Source: Psychrobacter sp. Cmf 22.2
Lineage (GTDB): Bacteria; Pseudomonadota; Gammaproteobacteria; Pseudomonadales; Moraxellaceae
Length of the DNA: 64,000 nt
Reading direction: 5' to 3'
Assembly: GCF_001921745.1 (NCBI RefSeq)
Contig: NZ_MRYA01000001.1
Coordinates: 980,922-1,044,921 of the forward strand
Shown in pieces: positions 1 through 6,867 of the stretch; the first letter of the stretch is position 1, and each line of letters opens with the position of its first letter. Position numbers and translations under genes: made by a program. Under the pieces are notes generated by a model, which worked only from the letters and a program-made list of their open reading frames with translations, did no database searches and had not been told where the DNA came from.

Positions 1-321
1 CATCGAGATACCGTGTTGCATCAATTTGCGAATGCGCCGACCCTTCATACCAGTAATAGGCTCAGGTTCACCTTTCCAAAAGTAGCCATGATGTACCATG
101 ATCGCATCGGCTTTTGCCTCGATAGCAGCATCGATTAAAGCTTCACAAGCAGTAACGCCTGTCACAATACGTCTGATAGGCTGCCCGCCATCTACTTGCA
201 ATCCATTTGGGGCATAGTCTTTAAAGGCGTTTGCAGATAAATAGTCATCGCAAAACTGCGCTAACGCTTGGGCAGTAATCGTTACTTTTGACGATTCGTT
301 TAATGGGTCTTTGGCTGGCAT
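1..321 (-). CDS. Nif3-like dinuclear metal-centre protein (partial, C-terminus outside window)
   Basis: The reverse strand reads an open frame from an ATG at 319-321 to the window edge, giving 107 N-terminal residues. Residues near 80-95 read ADAIMVHHGYFWKGE, the metal-binding HH motif typical of the Nif3/YbgI (GTP cyclohydrolase I type 2) family, and the preceding stretch (PNGLQVDG) also fits that family's N-terminus. Family members form hexameric toroids with a two-metal site; their cellular role is unsettled. The gene diverges from the HtrA-type protease gene. The product call is from motif recognition; only about 40 percent of a usual 250-residue protein is visible. Confidence 0.85.
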   Translation of the reverse strand, partial: MPAKDPLNESSKVTITAQALAQFCDDYLSANAFKDYAPNGLQVDGGQPIRRIVTGVTACEALIDAAIEAKADAIMVHHGYFWKGEPEPITGMKGRRIRKLMQHGISM

Positions 322-626
322 TGGGTGTCCTTATAATTTAAGTCATTGTTTTAGGTAATCAGATAATCAAAGTATATAAATCTTGTGGTAAATATTTTAG
401 CATGATGTTGCAAATGAGTAGATAAACCCCATAACTGAAATGGTACACGATACGTTACTATTTTGATGTATGGACAGTTATAATCTACATACGTGAGCCT
501 ACTCGATGAATAGGTTTTGACGGGTTGTGTGGTACTTAATAGCAAACATAAATAGCAAGCAAAAAATAGTCGTCATCCCATTGTATTCAATAACGTCTGT
601 TTGATTAAATTTATAGAGGTTTATAT
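322..626. other. Intergenic region between divergent nif3-like and htrA-like genes
   Basis: This AT-rich spacer must carry promoters for both flanking genes. A Shine-Dalgarno AGAGG lies at 615-619, eight bases before the protease ATG. A 64-codon frame on the reverse strand (351-545) has no family resemblance and no good ribosome site, so it is not called a gene. No hairpin stands out. Confidence 0.5.
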
Positions 627-1979
627 ATGTCGTCATCTCCAAACACCAACAACAAGGCAACGCTATGGAAGTGGTTGCCTTGGGTTTTATTGCTGATAAT
701 AATTGCAGGGTTTGTTTGGTTGTTCATGAGTATGAAGACGCCATCAGAGACGACATGGGAGCCACCAAGAACGACAGCGGCTGAGCAAGAAGCCATAGCA
801 CCTGCATCTGATAAACCTGAGCCTATTGACTCGTATCATAATGCGGTCGCTCGCGCCTCGCAGTCGGTGGTCAATATCTATACCACTCAAACCATGGCTG
901 AACATCCATATATGGATGATCCTGTCTTGCGCCGTTTTTTTGAATTCCATGGCGGGCCACAAGGTCAAGGGCAGGGGCCGACCAATCTAGGCTCTGGTGT
1001 CATCGTGTCAGAGGATGGTTATATCGTTACCAATGCTCACGTCATCGAAAAAGCGGATGAGATTACAGTGGCTTTTAATGACGGGCGTAAAAGTCGAGCC
1101 AAAGTTATCGGTACGGATCCCGATAGTGATTTGGCCGTGATCAAAGTTGATATGACAGGACTTACGCCGCTTGGCTTTCGTGAAGAGCCTAGTCGCGTTG
1201 GCGACTTAGCATTGGCAATTGGTAATCCATTTGGTGTCGGTCAAACGGTCACCCAAGGGATTATTTCGGCAACTGGTCGTACGGGTCTTGGGGTCAATAA
1301 GTTTGAAGACTTTATCCAGACGGATGCTGCTATCAATCCGGGTAACTCAGGCGGGGCGCTTGTCGATGCTCGTGGTGAGCTGGTCGGTATTAACACAGTG
1401 ATCTTTTCGCGCTCTGGTGGCTCGATGGGGATTGGCTTTGCTATTCCAACCGCTATCGTTGAGCAGGTCATGAATGCGCTTATTAAAGATGGTAAAGTCA
1501 GTCGCGGCTGGCTAGGTATCGAGATCCAATCACAACTACGTGACCCAACTCGCCTTGAGACCTCGACAGGGGTAGAAGTCTTAAATGTCGTCGCTCAAGG
1601 TCCTGCTGCCAAAAGTGGGCTAAGAACCGGTGATATTATTTTGACCATCGATGGTGTCGAGATGACGGATGCCAATACTTTAATCCAGTATGTAGCGCGT
1701 AAGGCACCAACGACTGAGCTAAACGCTCAAGTACTGCGCAATGGCCAAAATAAGCAAGTTAAGATTATGCTCGAAGAGCGTCCTGTTCAAGAAGTCGTAG
1801 AAGTTCAGACACCTAGAATCTTGCACGATGACAGATTAAGCGGTCAAGGCGGTACAGGGGCTCAAGGTGAAGAGCATTACTATGATGATCCAGATGCGCC
1901 TATGATGTCAGAAGAAGAGCGCAACCGTATGCGTGAAGAGCTGCTAAAACTGTTTGAGCAAGACACTGCGCCGCAATAA
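627..1979 (+). CDS. Membrane-anchored HtrA-type serine protease (DegS/AlgW-like)
   Basis: This 450-residue protein has an N-terminal transmembrane anchor (about residues 15-35), a trypsin-like protease domain and a single PDZ domain (about 294-385). The catalytic triad is visible: His138 in TNAHV, Asp168 in DSDLAV and Ser241 in GNSGGA. One PDZ domain plus an uncleaved anchor matches the DegS/AlgW branch, which cleaves the anti-sigma factor RseA/MucA during envelope stress, rather than the two-PDZ DegP/DegQ branch. The C-terminal tail (from about 400) is acidic, Gly/Gln-rich and longer than in E. coli DegS. AGAGG eight bases upstream supports the ATG. Envelope-stress signalling is inferred from the family; no RseA homologue is in the window. 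Confidence 0.9.
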   Translation: MSSSPNTNNKATLWKWLPWVLLLIIIAGFVWLFMSMKTPSETTWEPPRTTAAEQEAIAPASDKPEPIDSYHNAVARASQSVVNIYTTQTMAEHPYMDDPVLRRFFEFHGGPQGQGQGPTNLGSGVIVSEDGYIVTNAHVIEKADEITVAFNDGRKSRAKVIGTDPDSDLAVIKVDMTGLTPLGFREEPSRVGDLALAIGNPFGVGQTVTQGIISATGRTGLGVNKFEDFIQTDAAINPGNSGGALVDARGELVGINTVIFSRSGGSMGIGFAIPTAIVEQVMNALIKDGKVSRGWLGIEIQSQLRDPTRLETSTGVEVLNVVAQGPAAKSGLRTGDIILTIDGVEMTDANTLIQYVARKAPTTELNAQVLRNGQNKQVKIMLEERPVQEVVEVQTPRILHDDRLSGQGGTGAQGEEHYYDDPDAPMMSEEERNRMREELLKLFEQDTAPQ

Positions 1980-2004
1980 GCAAGACAGACATAGCTATTA
2001 ATAT

Positions 2005-2041
2005 AAAAGCGCGCTATCTTATCTAAGGTAGCGCGCTTTTT
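2005..2041 (+). terminator. Rho-independent terminator after the HtrA-type protease gene
   Basis: A perfect 12-bp stem, AAAAGCGCGCTA at 2005-2016 against TAGCGCGCTTTT at 2029-2040, ends in a T run. The flanking A and T runs let it work for the ferredoxin gene from the other strand as well. Confidence 0.9.
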
Positions 2042-2072
2042 GTTGAGTGCTTTTATTTTAATAAATGAGTGA

Positions 2073-2339
2073 TTACTTCACGATAGGCTCATGATTGATA
2101 TAAATGACGCCTTGCACACGGCAACAGCAAGGCAGGATTTCATCTTCTTCGATCATAGCAAGCGGTGTAAACGGATAGTCAACTACGTGTGAGCTGGCTA
2201 TGCGCTTGACTCGGCAGCTACCACAATAACCCTCACGGCACTGATAATTGACCTCGTGCCCTGTACGCAGTAGCCCATCAAGCAGACTTTCATCGTCATG
2301 CAAATAAAACTGTTTTTTACTGGTCATTACCCAAGTCAT
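2073..2339 (-). CDS. yfaE: [2Fe-2S] ferredoxin, YfaE-like
   Basis: This 88-residue protein carries the plant-type [2Fe-2S] cysteine pattern: Cys34, Cys39 and Cys42 in CREGYCGSC, and a fourth ligand in the CCC run at 71-73 (Cys72 fits the usual spacing). In E. coli, YfaE delivers electrons that rebuild the diferric-tyrosyl radical of NrdB and is encoded next to nrdB. Here it lies 114 bp downstream of nrdB on the same strand, which supports the same job. A second Met at residue 5 is an alternative start. Confidence 0.88.
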   Translation of the reverse strand: MTWVMTSKKQFYLHDDESLLDGLLRTGHEVNYQCREGYCGSCRVKRIASSHVVDYPFTPLAMIEEDEILPCCCRVQGVIYINHEPIVK

Positions 2340-2453
2340 AGTCTATCCCAGTAGTACTTTATTAACACTATATCCATCTATTCAGAGCGTATTTTATCCT
2401 TAAGACGCAGAACTATCTTTAAGCTTTAAGTCATTTTAAATCTCAAAGATGTC

Positions 2454-3587
2454 TTAAAGTTCAAAGTCATCAAAGTCGCTGTCTGATAGATCCGAATCAA
2501 TCTGCCCGACCAAGTACGAGCTGATCTCTGTCTCTTGCGGGGCAACTTGTACGTTATCAGACGACAACCACGTATTGATCCATGGAATCGGATTTGATTT
2601 CGAATTTGGGAACGCTGATGGCAAGCCGACCGCTTCCATACGCAAGTTCGTAATGTATTCAATATATTGGCAAAGGATGTCTTTATTAAGACCGATCATC
2701 GAGCCATCTTTAAACAGATAGCTGGCCCATTCTTTTTCTTGCTCGGCCGCCTTACGGAATATCTCTACACTTTCATCATAGCACTCGCTTGCAATCTCGA
2801 CCATCTCAGGATCGTCTTTGCCGTTGCGCATTAAGTTGAGCATGTGCTGCGTGCCAGTTAGATGTAGTGCCTCATCACGAGCGATAAGCTTGATAATTTT
2901 GGCATTACCTTCCATCAATTTGCGCTCAGCAAAGGCAAACGAGCAGGCAAACGACACATAAAAGCGAATGGCTTCTAAGACGTTGACTGCCATGATGCAC
3001 AGATACATCTGTTTTTTAAGAGATTTTAAATCGACAGTGATTTGTTCGCCATTGACGCTATGCGTACCCGGTCCGTATAGACTGTATAACTGCGAATTGC
3101 GATACAAGTTATCATAGTATTTGGCAATGTCGGACGCACGCCCTAAGATATGCTCATTTTGCATGATGTCATCAAAGACGATACCTGGATCATTGACGAT
3201 ATTACGAATGATATGGGTGTAGCTGCGCGAGTGGATGGTCTCAGAGAATGACCATGTCTCAATCCAAGTCTCAAGCTCAGGAATCGATACCAGTGGCAAT
3301 AGCACCACGTTTGGGCTACGGCCTTGAATAGAGTCGAGTAGGGTCTGATACTTGAGATTGCTAATAAAAATATGCTGCTCATGCGAGGACAAGTTACCAA
3401 AGTCGATACGGTCTTTTGATACATCGACTTCTTCTGGACGCCAAAAAAACGACAGCTGCTTTTCGATCAATTGCTCAAAGATAGGGTGTTTTTGTTGGTC
3501 GTAGCGGGCGATATTGACCGGCTGACCAAAGAACATTGGCTCTTTTAGGGCATTGTTTGGCGTTTGAGAAAAAATCGAGTACGTCAT
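2454..3587 (-). CDS. nrdB: Class Ia ribonucleoside-diphosphate reductase, beta subunit
   Basis: This 377-residue protein is full length for the R2 subunit, which houses the diiron centre and tyrosyl radical used by NrdA to reduce ribonucleotides. Asp85, Glu116, His119 and the radical Tyr123 align one position after E. coli Asp84, Glu115, His118 and Tyr122; the later helices also show the Glu and ExxH ligands ([10 protein letters not shown]). AAAGG sits eight bases before the ATG. The C-terminal tail ends DSDFDDFEL, the acidic peptide that docks into NrdA. Unusually, nrdA is not directly upstream: about 3.3 kb of toxin-antitoxin, repeats and an ATPase gene lie between them, so nrdB may need its own promoter or read-through. 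Confidence 0.97.
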   Translation of the reverse strand: MTYSIFSQTPNNALKEPMFFGQPVNIARYDQQKHPIFEQLIEKQLSFFWRPEEVDVSKDRIDFGNLSSHEQHIFISNLKYQTLLDSIQGRSPNVVLLPLVSIPELETWIETWSFSETIHSRSYTHIIRNIVNDPGIVFDDIMQNEHILGRASDIAKYYDNLYRNSQLYSLYGPGTHSVNGEQITVDLKSLKKQMYLCIMAVNVLEAIRFYVSFACSFAFAERKLMEGNAKIIKLIARDEALHLTGTQHMLNLMRNGKDDPEMVEIASECYDESVEIFRKAAEQEKEWASYLFKDGSMIGLNKDILCQYIEYITNLRMEAVGLPSAFPNSKSNPIPWINTWLSSDNVQVAPQETEISSYLVGQIDSDLSDSDFDDFEL

Positions 3588-3639
3588 TGTTCTACCTTTA
3601 TCAGTAATACGGTTGTTGGTTTATATGGAGTTGATTGTT

Positions 3640-4017
3640 TTATAAGTTTTCTAGCGATATTTGTTCTAGGGTTTGTCCGTCATTCATATAGGCTTTGAAT
3701 ATCTCGCTTAGCTCTGCATCATCTAGGGCGTCTAGCTCGTCGATTGCGCTTTTGCGTCGGGTGCTTATGCCGTCGTCATCGGTGTCTTCTGGCGGTTTTT
3801 GCTCAGCCTTTTTATTGGCTCTTTTGGTGGGTTTTTTGGGCGTTTTGGTCTCGATTGTGCCGGCGTGCTCGCTTAGCTGCTGTCGTACCTCGGCGATGTC
3901 GACGTCTACTTGTACGATATGCGAGCTACCATCGTTTAGGTCAGAAAACACGTTTGGGATAAAAAGCCCACCGTCTTTGATGATTGCGGTATATTGCACG
4001 TCTATGACCTCCGTCAT
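3640..4017 (-). CDS. Small basic/acidic protein with antitoxin-like C-terminal tail, third gene of the relE locus
   Basis: I do not recognise a named family for this 125-residue protein. It begins 22 bp after the RelE-type toxin stop, on the same strand, so it is probably co-transcribed. Residues 8-35 resemble the short beta-rich start of AF2212/DUF104-type antitoxins (weak). The middle (60-85) is Lys/Pro/Glu-rich and probably disordered. The last 16 residues, MNDGQTLEQISLENL preceded by Tyr, mirror the last residues of the neighbouring antitoxin (MNDGQTPIKVTLDDL). The DNA coding for both tails also aligns without gaps, pointing to duplication rather than convergence. It could be a second antitoxin, a regulator or a decoy for RelE; this is inference. 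Confidence 0.6.
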   Translation of the reverse strand: MTEVIDVQYTAIIKDGGLFIPNVFSDLNDGSSHIVQVDVDIAEVRQQLSEHAGTIETKTPKKPTKRANKKAEQKPPEDTDDDGISTRRKSAIDELDALDDAELSEIFKAYMNDGQTLEQISLENL

Positions 4018-4039
4018 TTTTATTTTGTCTGTGTTCTAA

Positions 4040-4327
4040 TTAGGGTTGTCGCGATGTAAGGCTTTCATACACCTTATTGTTTTCTCTTTTGCCGACGGCT
4101 AGTACATAAACGACCACTACATCATCTTTGACGCTATAGACCAAACGATAGCCTACAGCACGCAATTTGATTTTATAGGTATCTGGATGTCCAGAGAGTT
4201 TTGATGCAGGCACATGAGGGTTGGATAGTCGCTGCTGCAGCTTTTTTTTAAATTGCTGCTGGATGCTTGGCGCTATCTTTTTCCATTCTTTCAACGCTAG
4301 CGGGTGAAACTCAAGACTATAAGTCAT
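4040..4327 (-). CDS. relE: RelE-family mRNA interferase toxin
   Basis: This 95-residue protein matches E. coli RelE almost position for position. The residues that drive ribosome-dependent mRNA cleavage are all present at the same numbers: Lys52, Lys54, Arg61, Arg81 and Tyr87 (in YKIKL, GYRLVY, GKRE and VY). It should therefore be catalytically intact. Its start overlaps the antitoxin gene end by 11 bp, the usual order of antitoxin then toxin with translational coupling. The partner is of the Phd/YefM fold rather than classical RelB, a mix-and-match pairing that is common in bacteria. Confidence 0.95.
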   Translation of the reverse strand: MTYSLEFHPLALKEWKKIAPSIQQQFKKKLQQRLSNPHVPASKLSGHPDTYKIKLRAVGYRLVYSVKDDVVVVYVLAVGKRENNKVYESLTSRQP

Positions 4328-4568
4328 CTAACGTGACCTTGATAGGTGTTTGCCCATCATTCATCCGTGCGTTTACGGTTTGGCTAAGTGCCATATCGTC
4401 CATCGCTTCCATCATGCGCTCAAAGACGTCTGATGAGACCAAGTAAGCCACGGGTTTGTTGTGGTTTAAAATAGCAATCGACTCACCATCTGATTGTTTG
4501 ATCAAGGCAGAAGGATTGTTTTTTAGCTCTGAGATACTGGCTGTTTGTGTCGCAAATATCGGTTGCAT
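4317..4568 (-). CDS. Phd/YefM-family antitoxin
   Basis: This 83-residue protein has the Phd/YefM N-terminal DNA-binding fold: ISELKNNPSALIK at 12-24, then GESIAILNHNKPVAYLVS, followed by a helical tail ending IKVTLDDL that normally wraps the toxin. It should neutralise the RelE toxin encoded downstream and repress the operon. GGAGAATGAG ends three bases before the ATG, a strong ribosome site, consistent with more antitoxin than toxin being made. An inverted repeat lies just upstream (4583-4615). Confidence 0.93.
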   Translation of the reverse strand: MQPIFATQTASISELKNNPSALIKQSDGESIAILNHNKPVAYLVSSDVFERMMEAMDDMALSQTVNARMNDGQTPIKVTLDDL

Positions 4569-4582
4569 GACTCATTCTCCAT

Positions 4583-4615
4583 TAAAATTACGCTCTAAAT
4601 ATAGGGCTAATTTTA
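4583..4615 (-). promoter_or_regulatory. Inverted repeat upstream of the antitoxin gene, possible operator
   Basis: TAAAATTA at 4583-4590 and TAATTTTA at 4608-4615 form a perfect 8-bp inverted repeat 15-47 bases upstream of the antitoxin ATG. Phd/YefM antitoxins autorepress by binding short palindromes near the promoter, so this is a reasonable operator candidate. The repeat is AT-only and could arise by chance. Confidence 0.4.
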
Positions 4616-4781
4616 GCACGAAAATTCGGTCTTATTTATTAATGTATTAAATTAAATATTTTAGTAGCCAATCCCGCCTACCGCTTGTATCTGCTTTGCC
4701 GCTGGCGTGCAGTCTATCGTGTCTGACCGCATTCCTGTTGTCTCGATACTACGTTCAGTCACAGACTTGAGGAGGGAAAAA

Positions 4782-4912
4782 GCAAAGCACTGCTTTGCCC
4801 CGACGCAAGAGAAAATCTATGATTTTCTGAGAGCCATCGTCTTTAGCAGGATAGTTGCTACAGAATTTGCGAAAATGCAAATTCTCTTGCGCTCAGACGA
4901 AGCAGTGCTTCG
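4782..4912. repeat. Nested palindromic repeat element (REP/BIME-like)
   Basis: Four short near-perfect hairpins sit in a row: GCAAAGCA/TGCTTTGC (4782-4798), AGAAAATC/GATTTTCT (4810-4828), AGAATTTGC/GCAAATTCT (4862-4885) and CGAAGCA/TGCTTCG (4898-4912). The outer halves are also imperfect inverted copies of each other: AAGCACTGCTT followed by CGCAAGAGAA appears at the left and, reverse-complemented, at the right. This nested symmetry is typical of non-coding palindromic elements. A 94-codon frame crosses it (4707-4991) but is explained by the repeat, not by a protein family. The surrounding 4569-5076 has no gene. Confidence 0.75.
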
Positions 4913-4991
4913 TTATTTCTTCGCTCAGGGGCTAAAAAGCCTTGTTAGGGCGTCTTTCTTTGTCCTTAACGATTCTTTTGTTTGGGCGTAA

Positions 4992-5063
4992 TTTGTAGGG
5001 TGCTTTTTAAGTACCATCAAACACGATTTTTATATTATTAGTGCGCGGGGCGCACCCTACAAA
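4992..5063. repeat. Short inverted-repeat element with GTAGGGTGC ends
   Basis: A 12-bp perfect terminal inverted repeat, TTTGTAGGGTGC at 4992-5003 and GCACCCTACAAA at 5052-5063, bounds a 72-bp unit. Inside the right end GTGCGC/GCGCAC (5041-5055) makes a second tight hairpin. It abuts the stop codon of the ATPase gene. The form is that of a small non-autonomous dispersed element; it may also act as the transcription terminator of that gene. Confidence 0.65.
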
Positions 5064-5076
5064 ACTATGCGAGATG

Positions 5077-6693
5077 TTATGTAATTTTTTCCGCAAAATC
5101 CCCAAAATAAGGTTTCAAGGCCTGTTTTATTTCTTCTATAGATTCACTATTTGCGAATCTCAACACTGTTTTTGCCAACTCTCCTTCCTTTAGTCCGAGT
5201 ACAGCACTTACTTGATGAGCCAGTGATTTTCTATTGTAGACTTTCAGTAGTTGTAGATAGTTATTAGACTCTATAGCCTCAGTAAATAACGCTTCTTTTT
5301 CACTATAAATTCTATCTACTTCAATGTTATCAGTAAGTGATGACAAAGCCATCTTGAGATTGTCTTCACCAGTCGCTTTATCATTGAAACAATTTAATTG
5401 AAACTTAATCTCACTTGCTACATGTAAGGATACTTGTTTTTCAAGTTCTGACTGCAATCTGTTAATAACAAAGCTTGCAACTGCATCTGAATCCTCATCA
5501 GGATTTCTTCCAAGTCTGGCACTTACTATTTTAATCATTTCTGGGACACAAAAAAGATTCTCGACCTCTGCAACCTCTAAAGTATAAATACTATTATCTT
5601 TTAAAGATTCTATCTCATTCTCGACTCTTCTATCCCTATCTATAATTCCGTATACATCAAGGTGATGAAGCTGCCCGCTTGATTTTAATGCCTTGACAGT
5701 TGAAATAACTTCTGTACATGAACCACTTGGAATAACTAAAAAATTATCAAGTATCGCTTGGTACAGTTTCGCGTCAAAACTACCTTTAACACCTTCAACA
5801 AGTACAATAGGTTTTCTACTACCGAGTATCTCTACTAATAAATTTTCAGGTAATCCATCTACCTCTTGAACTAATTCCCAATCCCAGTTACTTCCATCAT
5901 AAGATTTAAGCCATATTTTTTGAGAATTAGGTAAGGATACTGCAAAGTCAACATCATGGGTCATATAAACAAAAAGACAGTCTGGTCTTAGTTTTTGTAT
6001 TTCGATCCATAGAGGAGCTTGGATAGATTTATGAAGATGTATTTCTGGCTCATCAATTATTATTACTCCATCCTCAGGTGCTGCCAAACATTGACCTATA
6101 AGATAAAAAACAACTCTTTCACCATCGCTCATCTCTGAAGCAGAATAAGCACTTTCTTCATTACCTGCTGTACAGGTTTGAACATTCAATCCATTCAAAA
6201 TTAATTGTCTATGGGGTAACACCTTTTCCCAAACTTGTTTAACTAAATCTAGTTTAGTTATAGGAGCCATTACTTTATTTGAAGTACGCTTAGATTCGTT
6301 TAGATATTTTGCACTCTCATCTGTAAACTCTGAAAACAAATAAACCATGAGTTTATCGAAATCATCAAGAAGGAACGTAGCTGGAAAATTTCCCCAACGA
6401 TAACCTTTTTTGTAATGAATACGATTTGATATATCAGTATTTTTGTGTCCATGTAGTAGTTCATTTTCAGCTAGTTGAATCGATTTGGGCATAACATTGT
6501 TTGGCATTGTTAGTGATTTTTGCGCAGATATACGATGCACTTTTTCTTTCTGTGGAGAATCCATCTCAATCCATGTACCAAGTCTTGTTTTACCTGAACC
6601 GTTTGCACCGATTAGAACTAAGCTTTGAAGACATTCAATTGCTTCAGTTTCATTATTTTTTCTAGGTAGATTTAAAAAAAATGTTTCTTTCAT
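5077..6693 (-). CDS. AAA/SMC-like ATPase fused to DUF4435 TOPRIM-like domain; merged PARIS-like defence protein
   Basis: The N-terminal half of this 538-residue protein is an AAA_15/OLD-type ATPase: Walker A GANGSGKT (29-36), a signature-like SDGER (189-193), Walker B VIIIDEPE (210-217) and the switch MTHD (244-247). From about 295 it changes to a DUF4435-like domain: Glu300 in VLVEG, Asp352 and Asp354 in IIDRDRR and Glu376/Glu378 in EVAEVENLF, the acidic layout of a TOPRIM nuclease. AriA (AAA_15) and AriB (DUF4435) form PARIS, an anti-phage system triggered by phage anti-restriction proteins; fused versions are known. The size and order fit a fused version, but activity is inferred. The gene is visibly AT-richer than nrdA/nrdB, stands alone between repeats and nrdA, and so looks acquired. 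AAAGG upstream supports the ATG. Confidence 0.75.
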   Translation of the reverse strand: MKETFFLNLPRKNNETEAIECLQSLVLIGANGSGKTRLGTWIEMDSPQKEKVHRISAQKSLTMPNNVMPKSIQLAENELLHGHKNTDISNRIHYKKGYRWGNFPATFLLDDFDKLMVYLFSEFTDESAKYLNESKRTSNKVMAPITKLDLVKQVWEKVLPHRQLILNGLNVQTCTAGNEESAYSASEMSDGERVVFYLIGQCLAAPEDGVIIIDEPEIHLHKSIQAPLWIEIQKLRPDCLFVYMTHDVDFAVSLPNSQKIWLKSYDGSNWDWELVQEVDGLPENLLVEILGSRKPIVLVEGVKGSFDAKLYQAILDNFLVIPSGSCTEVISTVKALKSSGQLHHLDVYGIIDRDRRVENEIESLKDNSIYTLEVAEVENLFCVPEMIKIVSARLGRNPDEDSDAVASFVINRLQSELEKQVSLHVASEIKFQLNCFNDKATGEDNLKMALSSLTDNIEVDRIYSEKEALFTEAIESNNYLQLLKVYNRKSLAHQVSAVLGLKEGELAKTVLRFANSESIEEIKQALKPYFGDFAEKIT

Positions 6694-6716
6694 AGGTTTT
6701 TGCCTTTATATTTTTA

Positions 6717-6752
6717 AAGATAGTATATAAAATTTTCTTCATATACTATCTT
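6717..6752. promoter_or_regulatory. Perfect 12-bp inverted repeat upstream of the PARIS-like gene
   Basis: AAGATAGTATAT at 6717-6728 and ATATACTATCTT at 6741-6752 are exact reverse complements with a 12-bp AT-rich centre, ending 24 bases before the start codon of the ATPase gene. It could be an operator, a 5' UTR hairpin that limits translation, or a remnant boundary of the inserted segment. No regulator gene is adjacent. Confidence 0.5.
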
Positions 6753-6867
6753 GTCGAATCATAATTAATCAGCCATTTTAATTGTTCAAAACGGATAAGA
6801 CATTTGATTTTTTGATACACCCTACGACTAACTTCAGATAGAAAAAAACACCATTTAACTAAAAATC

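Noticed and set aside
351..545. 64-codon frame on the - strand between the nif3-like and protease genes
   Set aside because: AT-rich composition, no ribosome site, no family resemblance.
4707..4991. 94-codon open frame on the + strand
   Set aside because: It runs through the nested palindromic element; its residues follow from the repeat and match no protein family.
5077..6867. Retron-type or Gabija-type system around the OLD-like ATPase
   Set aside because: No reverse transcriptase, structured ncRNA or UvrD-like helicase gene is adjacent; the fused DUF4435-like domain fits PARIS better.
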